8,094 nt of DNA from Chloroflexota bacterium (GTDB taxonomy: Bacteria > Chloroflexota > Chloroflexia > Thermomicrobiales > UBA6265): the NCBI GenBank assembly GCA_023415845.1, contig JAEZJB010000136.1, positions 1 to 8,094 on the forward strand, written 5' to 3'. The notes beneath the pieces were generated by a model that did no database searches, had not been told where the DNA came from, and saw nothing but the letters and a program-made list of their open reading frames with translations. Every line of letters starts with the position of its first letter. The first letter of the stretch is position 1. This document shows positions 1-5,802 of this stretch, piece after piece. Both the position numbers and the translations under genes were made by a program.

Positions 1-147
1 CACCCCGGCCGCGAGGATGAGGTAGACCCCCATCGGCCGCCCGTGAGAATCCGGTTTGCCGAGCCAGCTCCGCCAGCCGTTATCGGCACGACCCGCCGAT
101 TCCGGATCGGCTGGAGTCGGCTCTTCGTCGGGGATCTGGTCGGTCAT
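1..147 (-). CDS. N-terminal part of a membrane protein, cut by the window edge
   Basis: The minus strand reads ATG at 147-145 and stays open for 49 codons to the window edge. The visible protein begins MTDQIPDEEPTPADPESA, an acidic Pro-rich leader. It continues with NGWRSWLGKPDSHGRPMG and enters a hydrophobic stretch (VYLILAAGV, residues 41-49) that looks like the start of a membrane helix. An excellent Shine-Dalgarno, GGAGGA (minus strand, 151-156), sits 3 to 4 bases before the start, within CTCCGGAGGA. The gene is divergent from the stalked surface protein that starts at 358. The function cannot be told from 49 residues; a cytoplasmic acidic tail followed by a transmembrane segment is all that is seen. 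Confidence 0.7.
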   Translation of the reverse strand, partial: MTDQIPDEEPTPADPESAGRADNGWRSWLGKPDSHGRPMGVYLILAAGV

Positions 148-357
148 GCGTCCTCCGGAGCAACAGACGGGAATGGAACCAGCCCGATCTCCGGCCTGGC
201 ATCCGTTTGTGCTGTCAGTGTACCGGTCTCCATCCTGCCGGTCACGCGCGTCAGGTTGGTGACCGAACTGGCAGGGCGGTTAGCGATTCCAGATACTTGC
301 CCTGTGTGGATGCGAGGTCATCCCTGGCCTGCAGGTTTGCCCGGAAGGACTCCGCTG
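148..357. promoter_or_regulatory. Divergent intergenic region with a weak promoter candidate
   Basis: These 210 bases separate two genes transcribed away from each other, so they should hold both promoters. On the plus strand CTGGCA (268-273) and GATACT (292-297), 18 bases apart, each match 4 of 6 consensus positions. They would give a leader of about 54 bases before the start at 358. On the minus strand TACACT (222-217) is a similarly weak -10 candidate. Nothing stronger is visible. Confidence 0.3.
343..349 (+). promoter_or_regulatory. Ribosome binding site that fixes the start of the surface protein
   Basis: GGAAGGA lies 8 bases before ATG 358. The same frame is open from position 43 and has an ATG at 310. 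Only 358 combines a good Shine-Dalgarno with a signal peptide beginning directly at the start, so the upstream codons are judged untranslated. Confidence 0.65.
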
Positions 358-1500
358 ATGCGTTCCCGGTTCCCAATTATCGTGATCATCTCCCTGTTGC
401 TGGCCCTGCCCACGTCCGGGTACGTGCTGGCGACGACCAATCGGCTTGGGGCCGACCCGGTCACGCTGGAAACCACGTTCGACCCCTCCCAGCCGACAGC
501 CGGAGGCGACCTCACGATCGAGACGACGATCACCATTGATCCGGAAGGGACGGGCGACGACGAGTCCATCGCGTGGGTGGTGCGCTTCAGCGACATCTCC
601 GGCCTCGAGGTCTCGAACGCCGACTGTGAGTCCCCGGTTGACACCACATGCGAGCCCTTCCGGGATGAGCAGGACGACGCGGTGATCTTCCAGGGCGTGA
701 TCGCCGAGGTGGGAACCGCGCCGATTACGGTAGAGGTGCGCATCACCGGCACGATTGACGAGGACGCGACCCAGGTGGTCGCCACGACCTGTGCCGAAGC
801 TTCCCTGCTGCCCGGCGGGGCGACCCCGGCCGCTACCCCTGGTGCACGCACACCCTGTGGCGGGGATGAGGGCTCGATCGACGTGGAGGTCATCCCGCCG
901 GTGGTTCCGACCGAGGAACCAACCCAGGCGCCAACTGAAGCCCCGACCGAGCCACCAACGGAATTGCCGACCGAGGAGCCCACGGCCACGCTGGAACCGA
1001 CAGCTGCCCCCACGGAAGCACCAACTGAAGCGCCGACCGCTACCATCGAACCAACGGAGATGCCTACGGAAGCACCGACCGCCACCGTCGAGCCGACAAT
1101 GACGGCAACGGTCGAGCCGACGGCCACCACGCAGGCGACCGCGACAGCCACATCCACGGGCGAGCCAACCGAAACCGTGACCCCAACGGCCACCGCCACG
1201 CCCACCCACACCCACGAGCCAACGGCTACCAGCGAACCTCCCGCGACGGTTGCCGCCGAGACGCCCACCCACACCCACGAGCCAACGGCCACGATCGAGC
1301 CGACGACACAGGCGACGTCCACCACCGCGGCAAACCAGCCCACCGCAACCATCGAGCCAACGGCAACCACGGCGCCGTCACCCACACCGGATGACGATGA
1401 CGGCGGTTCGAATGTTGGTCTCTGGATCGGAGTGGGCGCATTGGTCGTGCTTGCGGGAGCCGCCGGAGTCGTCTGGAACCAGCGCCGCAACACGCCATAA
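358..1500 (+). CDS. Secreted stalked surface protein with C-terminal membrane anchor
   Basis: The 380-residue product starts with a signal peptide (MRSRF, then the hydrophobic run PIIVIISLLLALPTSG, probable cleavage near residues 24-26). Residues 32-180 form an acidic, beta-strand-like domain with four Cys (90, 97, 145, 167). It resembles Ig-like or DUF11-type surface modules in composition, but I do not recognise the family. Residues 181-344 are a low-complexity stalk of PTEAPTE, TATVEPT and THTHEPTAT units, likely extended and perhaps glycosylated. After DDDDGG comes a transmembrane helix (about 353-373) and the short basic tail NQRRNTP, which fits a stop-transfer anchor with the bulk outside. 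There is no LPXTG sortase motif. Long minus-strand ORFs opposite the stalk are by-products of its repetitive codons. The role, perhaps adhesion or cell-wall contact, is unknown. Confidence 0.85.
   Translation: MRSRFPIIVIISLLLALPTSGYVLATTNRLGADPVTLETTFDPSQPTAGGDLTIETTITIDPEGTGDDESIAWVVRFSDISGLEVSNADCESPVDTTCEPFRDEQDDAVIFQGVIAEVGTAPITVEVRITGTIDEDATQVVATTCAEASLLPGGATPAATPGARTPCGGDEGSIDVEVIPPVVPTEEPTQAPTEAPTEPPTELPTEEPTATLEPTAAPTEAPTEAPTATIEPTEMPTEAPTATVEPTMTATVEPTATTQATATATSTGEPTETVTPTATATPTHTHEPTATSEPPATVAAETPTHTHEPTATIEPTTQATSTTAANQPTATIEPTATTAPSPTPDDDDGGSNVGLWIGVGALVVLAGAAGVVWNQRRNTP
1198..1289 (+). repeat. Pair of exact 29-base direct repeats in the stalk
   Basis: The 29-base stretch at 1198-1226 is repeated exactly at 1261-1289, a 63-base (21-codon) period. 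Both copies encode TPTHTHEPTA. The remaining stalk (about 898-1380) is a degenerate array of ACCGA, CCAACG and GAGCC codon blocks with no other long exact copy noticed. This fits slippage or recombination within a coding low-complexity region. Confidence 0.8.
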
Positions 1501-1525
1501 CGGTTCTGACACGCACTGCCAAACG

Positions 1526-1561
1526 AAACACCCGGCTGGATCGCGATCCGGCCGGGTGTTT
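1526..1561. terminator. Bidirectional intrinsic terminator between convergent genes
   Basis: An 11-bp perfect stem, AAACACCCGGC (1526-1536) with GCCGGGTGTTT (1551-1561), is continued by a G-T pair and GGAT/ATCC around a CGCG loop. T-rich bases leave the stem on both strands (TGTTTGCGTT rightward, TGTTTCGTTT leftward). It lies between the stop at 1500 and the leftward stop at 1589-1591, so it can serve both transcription units. Confidence 0.85.
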
Positions 1562-1588
1562 GCGTTCTACGGTCTGATGGAGACGTGG

Positions 1589-1867
1589 CTACCTGCCGCG
1601 GAGGCGGTCCCAAAGCGACTTGCGACCGGTGTTGGGATCGGGCCACTGAGCACCGCCCTGGCCGCCACGCAGGCGCCGAAAGAGGGGGCCCTGCGTGAAG
1701 CCATAGATCAGCCCGCCGATGAAGAGGGCGCCGATGATCCACCCAACCACCGGCGGAATGTTCACCGACAGCCGTTCCCCGGTAGCGATGGACCAGACCA
1801 GAATCACGGCCACCACACCACAGAAGACCAGCAGCAGCATTCCGATCAGATTCTCACGTCCAAACAT
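1589..1867 (-). CDS. Small two-helix membrane protein
   Basis: The 92-residue product has two hydrophobic helices (about 8-29 and 38-58) joined by a short polar loop (ATGERLSVNIPP). A basic, Gly/Arg-rich tail (FRRLRGGQGG, then KSLWDRLRGR) should sit in the cytoplasm, which would place both ends inside by the positive-inside rule. GGAGGA (minus strand, 1875-1880) precedes ATG 1867 by 7 bases. The gene follows the upstream leftward gene after 24 bases and so is probably the last gene of a two-gene operon ending at the terminator 1526-1561. I do not recognise a family; small proteins of this build are common and usually uncharacterised. Confidence 0.75.
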   Translation of the reverse strand: MFGRENLIGMLLLVFCGVVAVILVWSIATGERLSVNIPPVVGWIIGALFIGGLIYGFTQGPLFRRLRGGQGGAQWPDPNTGRKSLWDRLRGR

Positions 1868-1891
1868 CGAACAGTCCTCCCGGACGGGTGC

Positions 1892-2971
1892 CTATCCGCC
1901 GAGCATCTCGTTGGCGAGGGTCATCACATCCTGGGACGGATTGCCGGCCGGCGACGAACCAAGGAAGCGGTAAAGCACCGAACCATCCTGCACGTAGAGG
2001 AAGACGTAGGTCACTCCCTCTTCGTTGGTCATGGTCATCATCCGGGCGGAGTCGCCCACCTGCGGCGCATCGACCTCCGTGTAGCCACCCCCGTCGATGA
2101 GGATATCGGCGAAGAAGGGCAGCGCCTCGGCGGCGGCGGTCTGGTTGGCGAACCCGTGGATACTCACCCCCAGATAGGTGGTGCTGGCGGGGTCAGCCGC
2201 GGCGAGATCCGGCACCTGGAAGGCACGGTCGACATTGCCACTCCAACCCCAGTCTTCGAGATTGGCTTCAGCCGGGCGACCGCCCCCCAGCGAATCGACC
2301 ACCTGCTCCTGGGTGCGGGAGGTATTGACTTCGTCAGTCAGCCCGGCGGGAACCTGGTCAGCCGTTGGCAGCAGCGCCTCGAGTGCGGCTTCGTCCAGCG
2401 ACCCATTGCCGGTGAGGTCCGGCGCCTCGGGAGTTTCCCCTTGCGTGGCGGCATTCGCCTGGTTTTCCGAAGCGGGAGCCTCGGTGGCGGCTGGTTCGTC
2501 GCCGGTTCCGGTGGCTGGTTCCTCCGTGGCTTCGGGTGCCGCAGACTCCTCGGTCGACTGCGGGTTGAGCGCCTCGGCGGCGGCGGTCTGCTCGGCGGCG
2601 GCCTGGGCGACGACCGTCTGATTGGCGGCGAGGGTGGCTTCCTGGTTGGCAACCTGGGTCTGCGCTGCCAGCAGGTCATCGTTCTGGCTGGGCGGATCCT
2701 CGTCACGCAGCAGGAGGTAACTGAAGAAGATGATGGCCCCCAACAGCAGCACGCTCAGCGCGCCGATAGCGGCCGCCACCAACTGGCGTCGTCGACGCTG
2801 GCCCGGAGGCGCGAGGTCCAGCGGGCTGTAATCGTATTCGGTGCGCTGGGGAGCGACGAACGCAGTCGGATCACCGGCGTACCCGGGAGGGATGTCCTGC
2901 GTCGGTTGCTGACGCGTACCCTGGCTGGACGATGATGCTGGAGTGCGTGGGCGTTGCGGTCTTGGCTCCAT
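1892..2971 (-). CDS. Single-pass membrane protein with extracytoplasmic globular domain
   Basis: The start was placed at ATG 2971 (GGGAG about 10 bases upstream); the frame is open to 3058 but the extra 29 codons look like leader. The 359-residue protein has a Pro/Ser/Gln-rich cytoplasmic part (1-58), a basic stop (QRRRRQ), and one transmembrane helix (about 64-88). Next is an Ala/Gln-rich segment (about 99-136, LLAAQTQVANQEATLAANQT) likely to form a coiled coil. An acidic Ala/Glu/Pro linker runs to about 188. The final globular domain (about 190-359, LLPTADQVPAGL through RFLGSSPAGNPS) resembles in style the extracytoplasmic sensor or lipoprotein-like domains of actinobacteria and Chloroflexota. 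It has no cysteine and no visible catalytic motif. Operon partner: the small membrane protein 24 bases downstream. The role is unknown. Confidence 0.8.
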   Translation of the reverse strand: MEPRPQRPRTPASSSSQGTRQQPTQDIPPGYAGDPTAFVAPQRTEYDYSPLDLAPPGQRRRRQLVAAAIGALSVLLLGAIIFFSYLLLRDEDPPSQNDDLLAAQTQVANQEATLAANQTVVAQAAAEQTAAAEALNPQSTEESAAPEATEEPATGTGDEPAATEAPASENQANAATQGETPEAPDLTGNGSLDEAALEALLPTADQVPAGLTDEVNTSRTQEQVVDSLGGGRPAEANLEDWGWSGNVDRAFQVPDLAAADPASTTYLGVSIHGFANQTAAAEALPFFADILIDGGGYTEVDAPQVGDSARMMTMTNEEGVTYVFLYVQDGSVLYRFLGSSPAGNPSQDVMTLANEMLGG

Positions 2972-3232
2972 GAACGGGGGCTCCCGATTCCTTTCCGAGC
3001 AGGTGACAGGGGATGGGACGACCGGTGGGGTCTGCCGGAACGATATTGTGAGCGGCAAGGTGCGGGCACAGGTTGACCGTTTCCGCAGGCTCCATGCGAA
3101 AGTTCAGGCTCGCCGGGTGACGTCCTCCGCGAGAGTATAAAGGAAGTCGCACCCTTACTTTTCGGGCCGCCCGCCCTGATTGCCTTAACGCAGGAGCAGA
3201 ACCTCCTGTTTCCCGGCTATCCCGGAGCCAGC
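2972..3232. other. Divergent intergenic region, no clear signals
   Basis: These 261 bases separate the leftward membrane-protein gene from the rightward acetyltransferase gene. A TATACT on the minus strand (3139-3134) would be a good -10 element, but no acceptable -35 lies 16-18 bases from it. The overlapping plus-strand TATAAA (3136-3141) has the same problem. No hairpin or RNA gene was noticed. Confidence 0.3.
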
Positions 3233-3754
3233 ATGAGAGCAGCGCGCATCCGTCCGGCCACCGAAGCCGACCTGAAAGACCTCGAACGGCTCGGCCTCGA
3301 GGTACAGGGCGAACATGCCGCGGCGCTGCCCGGGATCTTCCGGGCAGGCGTCTCGCCGCTCGCCGGGGAGTACGTCATCGAGTTGCTGCGGTCGGACACC
3401 GCTGCGGTGCTGGTAGCCGAACGCGACGACCGTGCCCTGGTGGGGTGCGTCGTCGTCAAGCTTCGCCACGCTCCGGAGTACGCCGTGTTCGAACCACGGT
3501 GCTTCGCCGTCGTCGACCTGCTGGCCGTGGCCAGCACAGCGCGGAGAACAGGGGTAGGGCGACTCCTGATCAAAGGAGCCGCCCTGTGAGCAACGCAGCA
3601 CGGTGCCGCATCGCTGGAACTGAATGTGTGGGAATTCAATCGCGAGGCAATTGCGTTCTACGCGGCGGTTGGGATGGAAACGGCACGACGCACTATGACG
3701 CTACCGCTGAACGGCTCGTCACCTTCCATCGATTCAGACGTGACGCCAGACTAG
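3233..3754 (+). pseudogene. GNAT-family N-acetyltransferase interrupted by in-frame TGA
   Basis: The reading frame starts at ATG 3233 (GGAG 5 bases upstream) and gives a GNAT beginning, MRAARIRPATEADLKDL. Motif A is VVDLLAVASTARRTGVGRLL (residues 93-112), with the acetyl-CoA pyrophosphate signature RRTGVG. TGA at 3587-3589 stops it after 118 residues. The same frame continues without any shift as ATQHGAASLELNVWEFN, then REAIAFYAAVGMETARRTMTL, ending TAG 3752-3754. That remainder supplies the missing GNAT C-terminus (motif B with N..A..FY...GM). The TGA stands where homologues usually have Trp (the common L..WA...GA pattern), so one G-to-A change from TGG explains it. It could be a recent nonsense mutation, a sequencing or assembly error, or readthrough. 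Without the break the protein would have 173 residues, a normal family length. The substrate is unknown. Confidence 0.8.
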
Positions 3755-3972
3755 CCAGCTGCCCGCTCTCGCCGGGCAATCGCCGTAGAGGAGACTGCCC
3801 GCGAACTCGGGACAACCTCCAGACGATCCAGCGTCTGGGGAGTGGTGTCCCCGCGGAGTGAGGCGATGATGCGCGCAGATTGCACCTCGGCCGACTCCGG
3901 AACTACGCGAAGTGATTTTTCCTCGACCATGGCCACCCCTGACCGTTCGGTTCGAAAATCTCGACTTGTCAT
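3751..3972 (-). CDS. Possible small hypothetical protein
   Basis: The minus-strand frame from ATG 3972 encodes 73 residues (MTSRDFRTERSGVAMVEEKS...RRERAAG), charged and probably soluble, with no recognised domain. GGAAG lies 4 bases before this start. A second ATG at 3930 with a G-rich stretch upstream (AGGGGTGG) is an alternative, giving 59 residues. The frame continues open to 4059, but those codons lie in the AT-rich intergenic region. Its TAG (3753-3751) interlocks with the TAG of the convergent acetyltransferase in a shared CTAG, as seen for tightly packed real genes. Against it: short length, no family match, mixed third-position composition. Confidence 0.4.
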   Translation of the reverse strand: MTSRDFRTERSGVAMVEEKSLRVVPESAEVQSARIIASLRGDTTPQTLDRLEVVPSSRAVSSTAIARRERAAG

Positions 3973-4000
3973 GAAACTTCCAATTACGAGTATGAACGAT

Positions 4001-4206
4001 GATGCACAGCCCGATTGCATCGTATATGCATTTTGCGCATATTGAATAGCACCCTGCATGATCCAAAGGGACTGGTTTAGGCATGACTACCCTCATTGGG
4101 GGGTGTCGTTGGGAGCGGCACCTGGCCCGCTGACGGCGAACCCCTGTGTGGGGGAGGATTGACATCCGGGATCGGGGCAGCGAAGATATCACTATGCAGT
4201 TGCATA
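4001..4206. promoter_or_regulatory. Cluster of ATGCA/TGCAT half-sites (possible operators)
   Basis: Six half-sites occur in about 206 bases: ATGCA at 4002, 4026 and 4194; TGCAT at 4016, 4055 and 4201. They form dyads: GATGCA-N9-TGCATC (4001-4021), TGCAT-N5-ATGCA (4016-4030), and the palindrome TATGCAGTTGCATA (4193-4206). ATATGC-N7-GCATAT (4024-4042) overlaps. My rough expectation for this length is below one. The cluster lies between a leftward ORF and the MerR-type gene, so autoregulation by that protein is a natural guess but is not shown. Confidence 0.45.
4159..4187 (+). promoter_or_regulatory. Candidate promoter of the MerR-ATPase pair
   Basis: TTGACA (4159-4164) is a perfect -35 box. 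At 17 bases spacing GAAGAT (4182-4187) matches only 3 of 6 positions of a -10, and GATATC at 20 bases spacing is no better. Transcription would begin near 4194, at the left edge of the palindrome 4193-4206. A bound repressor or a MerR-type activator could therefore act there. Confidence 0.4.
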
Positions 4207-4215
4207 CCATTTGTC

Positions 4216-4219
4216 AGGA
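4216..4219 (+). promoter_or_regulatory. Ribosome binding site supporting the GTG start at 4227
   Basis: AGGA lies 7 bases before GTG 4227. The in-frame ATG at 4194 has no convincing Shine-Dalgarno and lies inside the palindrome, near the predicted transcription start. GTG at 4146 lies upstream of the candidate -35 box. The later ATG 4290 would remove only non-conserved residues and cannot be excluded. Confidence 0.5.
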
Positions 4220-4226
4220 TGTCAAC

Positions 4227-4511
4227 GTGGCTCGTGCAGAACACTCACCAACCGAATCCCGGCCGGAACCGGCGCTGACCCGGTTCTACATGACGAGCGA
4301 CCTGCGGGCCGCCACTGGCCTGACTCGTACCCACCTCGACTTTTACCTGCGGGAGGGGATCGTGATTCCGACCGCCCGCACCGAGAGTGGGTACCTGTTG
4401 TTCGACGAGAACGAGCTCGCCACGCTGCACCAGGTCATCGCCTGGCGGCAGGAAGGTGTTGGTGTCCGCGAGATCCGGGAACGACTCGGGCGCGGTGGAG
4501 AGACGTCGTAA
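4227..4511 (+). CDS. Short MerR-type helix-turn-helix protein
   Basis: The 94-residue product carries one recognisable unit at residues 22-88. MTSDLRAATGLTRTHLDFYLREG is the HTH with the MerR-style aromatic helix, and IVIPTARTESGYLLFDENEL is the wing with the GYLLFDE variant of the usual GYR.Y. The helix LATLHQVIAWRQEGVGVREIRERL follows. There is no long dimerisation helix and no effector domain, so it is shorter than classical MerR regulators (about 130-280 residues). Its role would be DNA binding, either as regulator or as site-recognition partner of the next gene. TAA 4509-4511 shares its last A with the ATG of the ATPase gene, so the two are almost certainly co-translated. The ATGCA/TGCAT dyads upstream are possible binding sites. 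The start codon is uncertain (GTG 4227 preferred). Confidence 0.75.
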   Translation: MARAEHSPTESRPEPALTRFYMTSDLRAATGLTRTHLDFYLREGIVIPTARTESGYLLFDENELATLHQVIAWRQEGVGVREIRERLGRGGETS

Positions 4512-5425
4512 TGGTCGAGACCCTGCGAACACCGTCCATCCTGCCGGATCCTGCACGGGCTCCCCTGCTCGATTTACCGTCCCAGGCGACAGCCCGGGAG
4601 AACCTCCAGTCATGGCTGGCCACCGGCGACGCTGGTATTGGCGTGCTGACCGGGGAGCCGGGCAGCGGGCGCACACGTGTCCTCGAACAGGTGGTGCTCT
4701 GGCTGGCCGAACGTGACGACCGGGTGATCGGGTTTCCACAACCCGGGTCCGGCAAGCGCTCGGATGCCGGGTTGCTGCGGGAGTCGCTGGTGGCGCTGGG
4801 AGACGAACCTACCGGGCGAACGGGCCTGGAGCTGACGCGCGAGTTGCGCCGACGCGTGCAGGAGCTGCCCGGCGATCACATGCCGCTGCTGCTGCTGGAC
4901 GACGCAGACCTGACCGGGTCGCAACTCGAGATTCTCGGGGCGGTCTTCAACGGCATCGGACCAGACCAGCCGAAGCTGTCGCTCCAGGTGCTGCTGGCCG
5001 GGCCGCCGGAGGTTCTCGACCGGATTCAGCGGCGACCGCGGCTGGCCGGTCTTGTCCGGGTCACGTCTCACCTGGCCGGCCTGTCGGTGACCGAGGTCGA
5101 ACACCTGCTGGATGGCTGGCTGGACGCGGCGCGGGAGGCGGATGCAAACCTGCCGGCCCTGAGCAATGGTGCGCGAGAGTCGATTCTGCAAGTAGCGGGC
5201 ACGAATCCGGACATTGCCTTCGACCTGCTGGCCACCTCGCTGCAATCCGCCCGACGAATGGGTACCCGGCGGATTGGGGCTGGTCTGACCGAGGCCGCCG
5301 CCGCATCACTCCACCGGTCAGGCGATCGGGGCGGGGCACCCCGCAGAGCGCTGGACATCGCGGCGACCCTGCCGCTCCCAGGCCTTGACGGCAACGGGCA
5401 GCCAGCCGGCGAGGCCGGACGATGA
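4511..5425 (+). CDS. ExeA/TniB-like AAA+ ATPase with altered Walker A
   Basis: The 304-residue protein has a P-loop ATPase core. A leader (1-25) and the helix ATARENLQSWLATGD are followed by Walker A GEPGSGRT (48-55). Next come VLEQVVLWLAERDDRVIGFPQP, and Walker B PLLLLDDADL (125-134). A LQVLLAGPPEVLDRI sensor-like strand (159-172) precedes RPRLAGLVRVTSHLAGLSVTEVEHLLDGWL, the pattern of ExeA, TniB and related AAA_22 proteins, where a lid helix follows. The Walker A lysine is arginine at residue 54, so ATP hydrolysis may be weak or absent; Walker B is intact. It starts inside the stop of the MerR-type gene (TAATG) with GGAGAG upstream. Possible roles are ATP-dependent remodelling of a DNA-bound partner or helicase loading. 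No transposase, secretin or TniQ gene is nearby. The last 35 residues are low-complexity. Confidence 0.85.
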   Translation: MVETLRTPSILPDPARAPLLDLPSQATARENLQSWLATGDAGIGVLTGEPGSGRTRVLEQVVLWLAERDDRVIGFPQPGSGKRSDAGLLRESLVALGDEPTGRTGLELTRELRRRVQELPGDHMPLLLLDDADLTGSQLEILGAVFNGIGPDQPKLSLQVLLAGPPEVLDRIQRRPRLAGLVRVTSHLAGLSVTEVEHLLDGWLDAAREADANLPALSNGARESILQVAGTNPDIAFDLLATSLQSARRMGTRRIGAGLTEAAAASLHRSGDRGGAPRRALDIAATLPLPGLDGNGQPAGEAGR

Positions 5426-5694
5426 AGGGAGATTGGGCGTCCGGACAGGCGGCGACGCGACCATGGCTCAACGTATGCTGGGGATTGGCGATCGGGCAGG
5501 GGTGGAAGCAGCGGACAACGGCTGTTTCCACCGGTGCCAGACGGCAGCGGAAACCAGATGGAATCGGGAGCGCCAACTCCGGGATTCCAGCGATACGTGA
5601 GAGGAGGAGGACATCAGGAAAGAGCAATGTGTTAACGAAAAAGACCGGTGCGCCAACACCAGTCCTCTTCGAAGTTCATTGCTTGTGTCAGTAG
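5422..5694 (+). CDS. Doubtful 90-residue ORF overlapping the ATPase stop
   Basis: ATG 5422 overlaps the TGA of the ATPase gene (ATGA), an arrangement typical of translational coupling. The product (MKGDWASGQAATRPWLNVCW..., basic middle, ending FEVHCLCQ) has no recognised domain. Its codons do not favour G or C in third position more than random sequence here would. It also runs through the hairpin 5495-5538 and over the minus-strand terminator 5638-5664. It is listed because of the ATGA overlap only; chance is the more likely explanation. Confidence 0.2.
   Translation: MKGDWASGQAATRPWLNVCWGLAIGQGWKQRTTAVSTGARRQRKPDGIGSANSGIPAIRERRRTSGKSNVLTKKTGAPTPVLFEVHCLCQ
5495..5538. repeat. Long imperfect hairpin downstream of the ATPase gene
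   Basis: GGTGGAAGCAGC (5501-5512) pairs with GCTGTTTCCACC (5521-5532) over 12 bp with a single G-T wobble, around the loop GGACAACG. Outside a symmetrical GG/GG internal loop, GGCA (5495-5498) pairs with TGCC (5535-5538). No T-run follows on either strand, so it is not a standard intrinsic terminator. It may stabilise the 3' end of the MerR-ATPase transcript or be a protein or recombination site. Confidence 0.65.
5638..5664 (-). terminator. Intrinsic terminator of the predicted RNA
   Basis: On the minus strand GACTGGTG (5664-5657), loop TTGGCG and CACCGGTC (5650-5643) form an 8-bp stem with one G-T wobble. TTTTT follows directly (5642-5638), then CGTT. On the plus strand no T-run follows the stem, so it acts leftward only. 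Confidence 0.8.
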
Positions 5695-5796
5695 CCAGAA
5701 GCCGATCGGACCATCGCCAAACCGCCTGATCTGCTTTCCGTACCGATTGTGTTGCCACGATCCCCGCCAAGGGAGGGTTCTGTGTACCCGAGCAAC
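5638..5796 (-). ncRNA. Predicted free-standing structured RNA of about 159 nt
   Basis: A near-consensus promoter (TTGACA-N18-TACAAT) predicts transcription from G5796 leftward, and an intrinsic terminator ends it at about 5638. The first bases GUUGCU (5796-5791) pair with AGCAAU (5683-5678), closing a domain of 119 nt. Within it GGGU/ACCC (5789-5786 with 5778-5775), UCCC/GGGA (5774-5771 with 5764-5761) and GUG-GCAA-CAC (5758-5749, a GNRA-type loop) can form. Another possible helix is AAGC/GCUU with GAUC/GAUC. No open reading frame with a Shine-Dalgarno exists in it; the longest ATG frame is 15 codons. No minus-strand gene follows, so it is not a leader or riboswitch of one. I do not recognise an RNA family. 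Possibilities are a 6S-like RNA, a lineage-specific sRNA, or a countertranscript of the leader of the gene at 5878. Confidence 0.6.
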
Positions 5797-5802
5797 GACT
5801 CG

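Noticed and set aside
43..357. Upstream extension of the surface-protein frame (starts at 43 or 310)
   Set aside because: It overlaps the divergent gene's start and ribosome binding site, and would bury the signal peptide that begins exactly at 358.
898..1380. Regular repeats resembling a CRISPR or minisatellite
   Set aside because: Units vary in length and sequence, stay in frame and encode a Thr/Pro/Glu stalk.
280..1742. Two long minus-strand frames opposite the stalked protein
   Set aside because: Their products are Gly/Arg- or Val/Gly-repeats mirroring the Thr/Pro/Glu codons; they lack domains and run through the terminator 1526-1561 or the opposite gene.
2972..3058. Longer start (ATG 3058) for the leftward membrane protein
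   Set aside because: The extra 29 residues have no conserved look, and ATG 2971 has a GGGAG at acceptable distance.
3233..3754. Frameshift, or TGA read as Trp by a variant genetic code, in the acetyltransferase
   Set aside because: Both halves are in the same frame, so there is no shift; other genes use TGA as their final stop, so a reassigned code is unlikely.
4001..5425. CRISPR-associated or Tn7/Tn5053-like transposon (MerR regulator plus TnsC/TniB-like ATPase)
   Set aside because: No transposase, TniQ, Cas gene, CRISPR array or terminal inverted repeats are visible in the window.
5638..5796. Bacterial SRP RNA, suggested by GGAA, AGCAG and TCAGG words
   Set aside because: In SRP RNA the order is TCAGG, GGAA tetraloop, AGCAG within one hairpin; here the order is GGAA, AGCAG, TCAGG and they do not form that hairpin.
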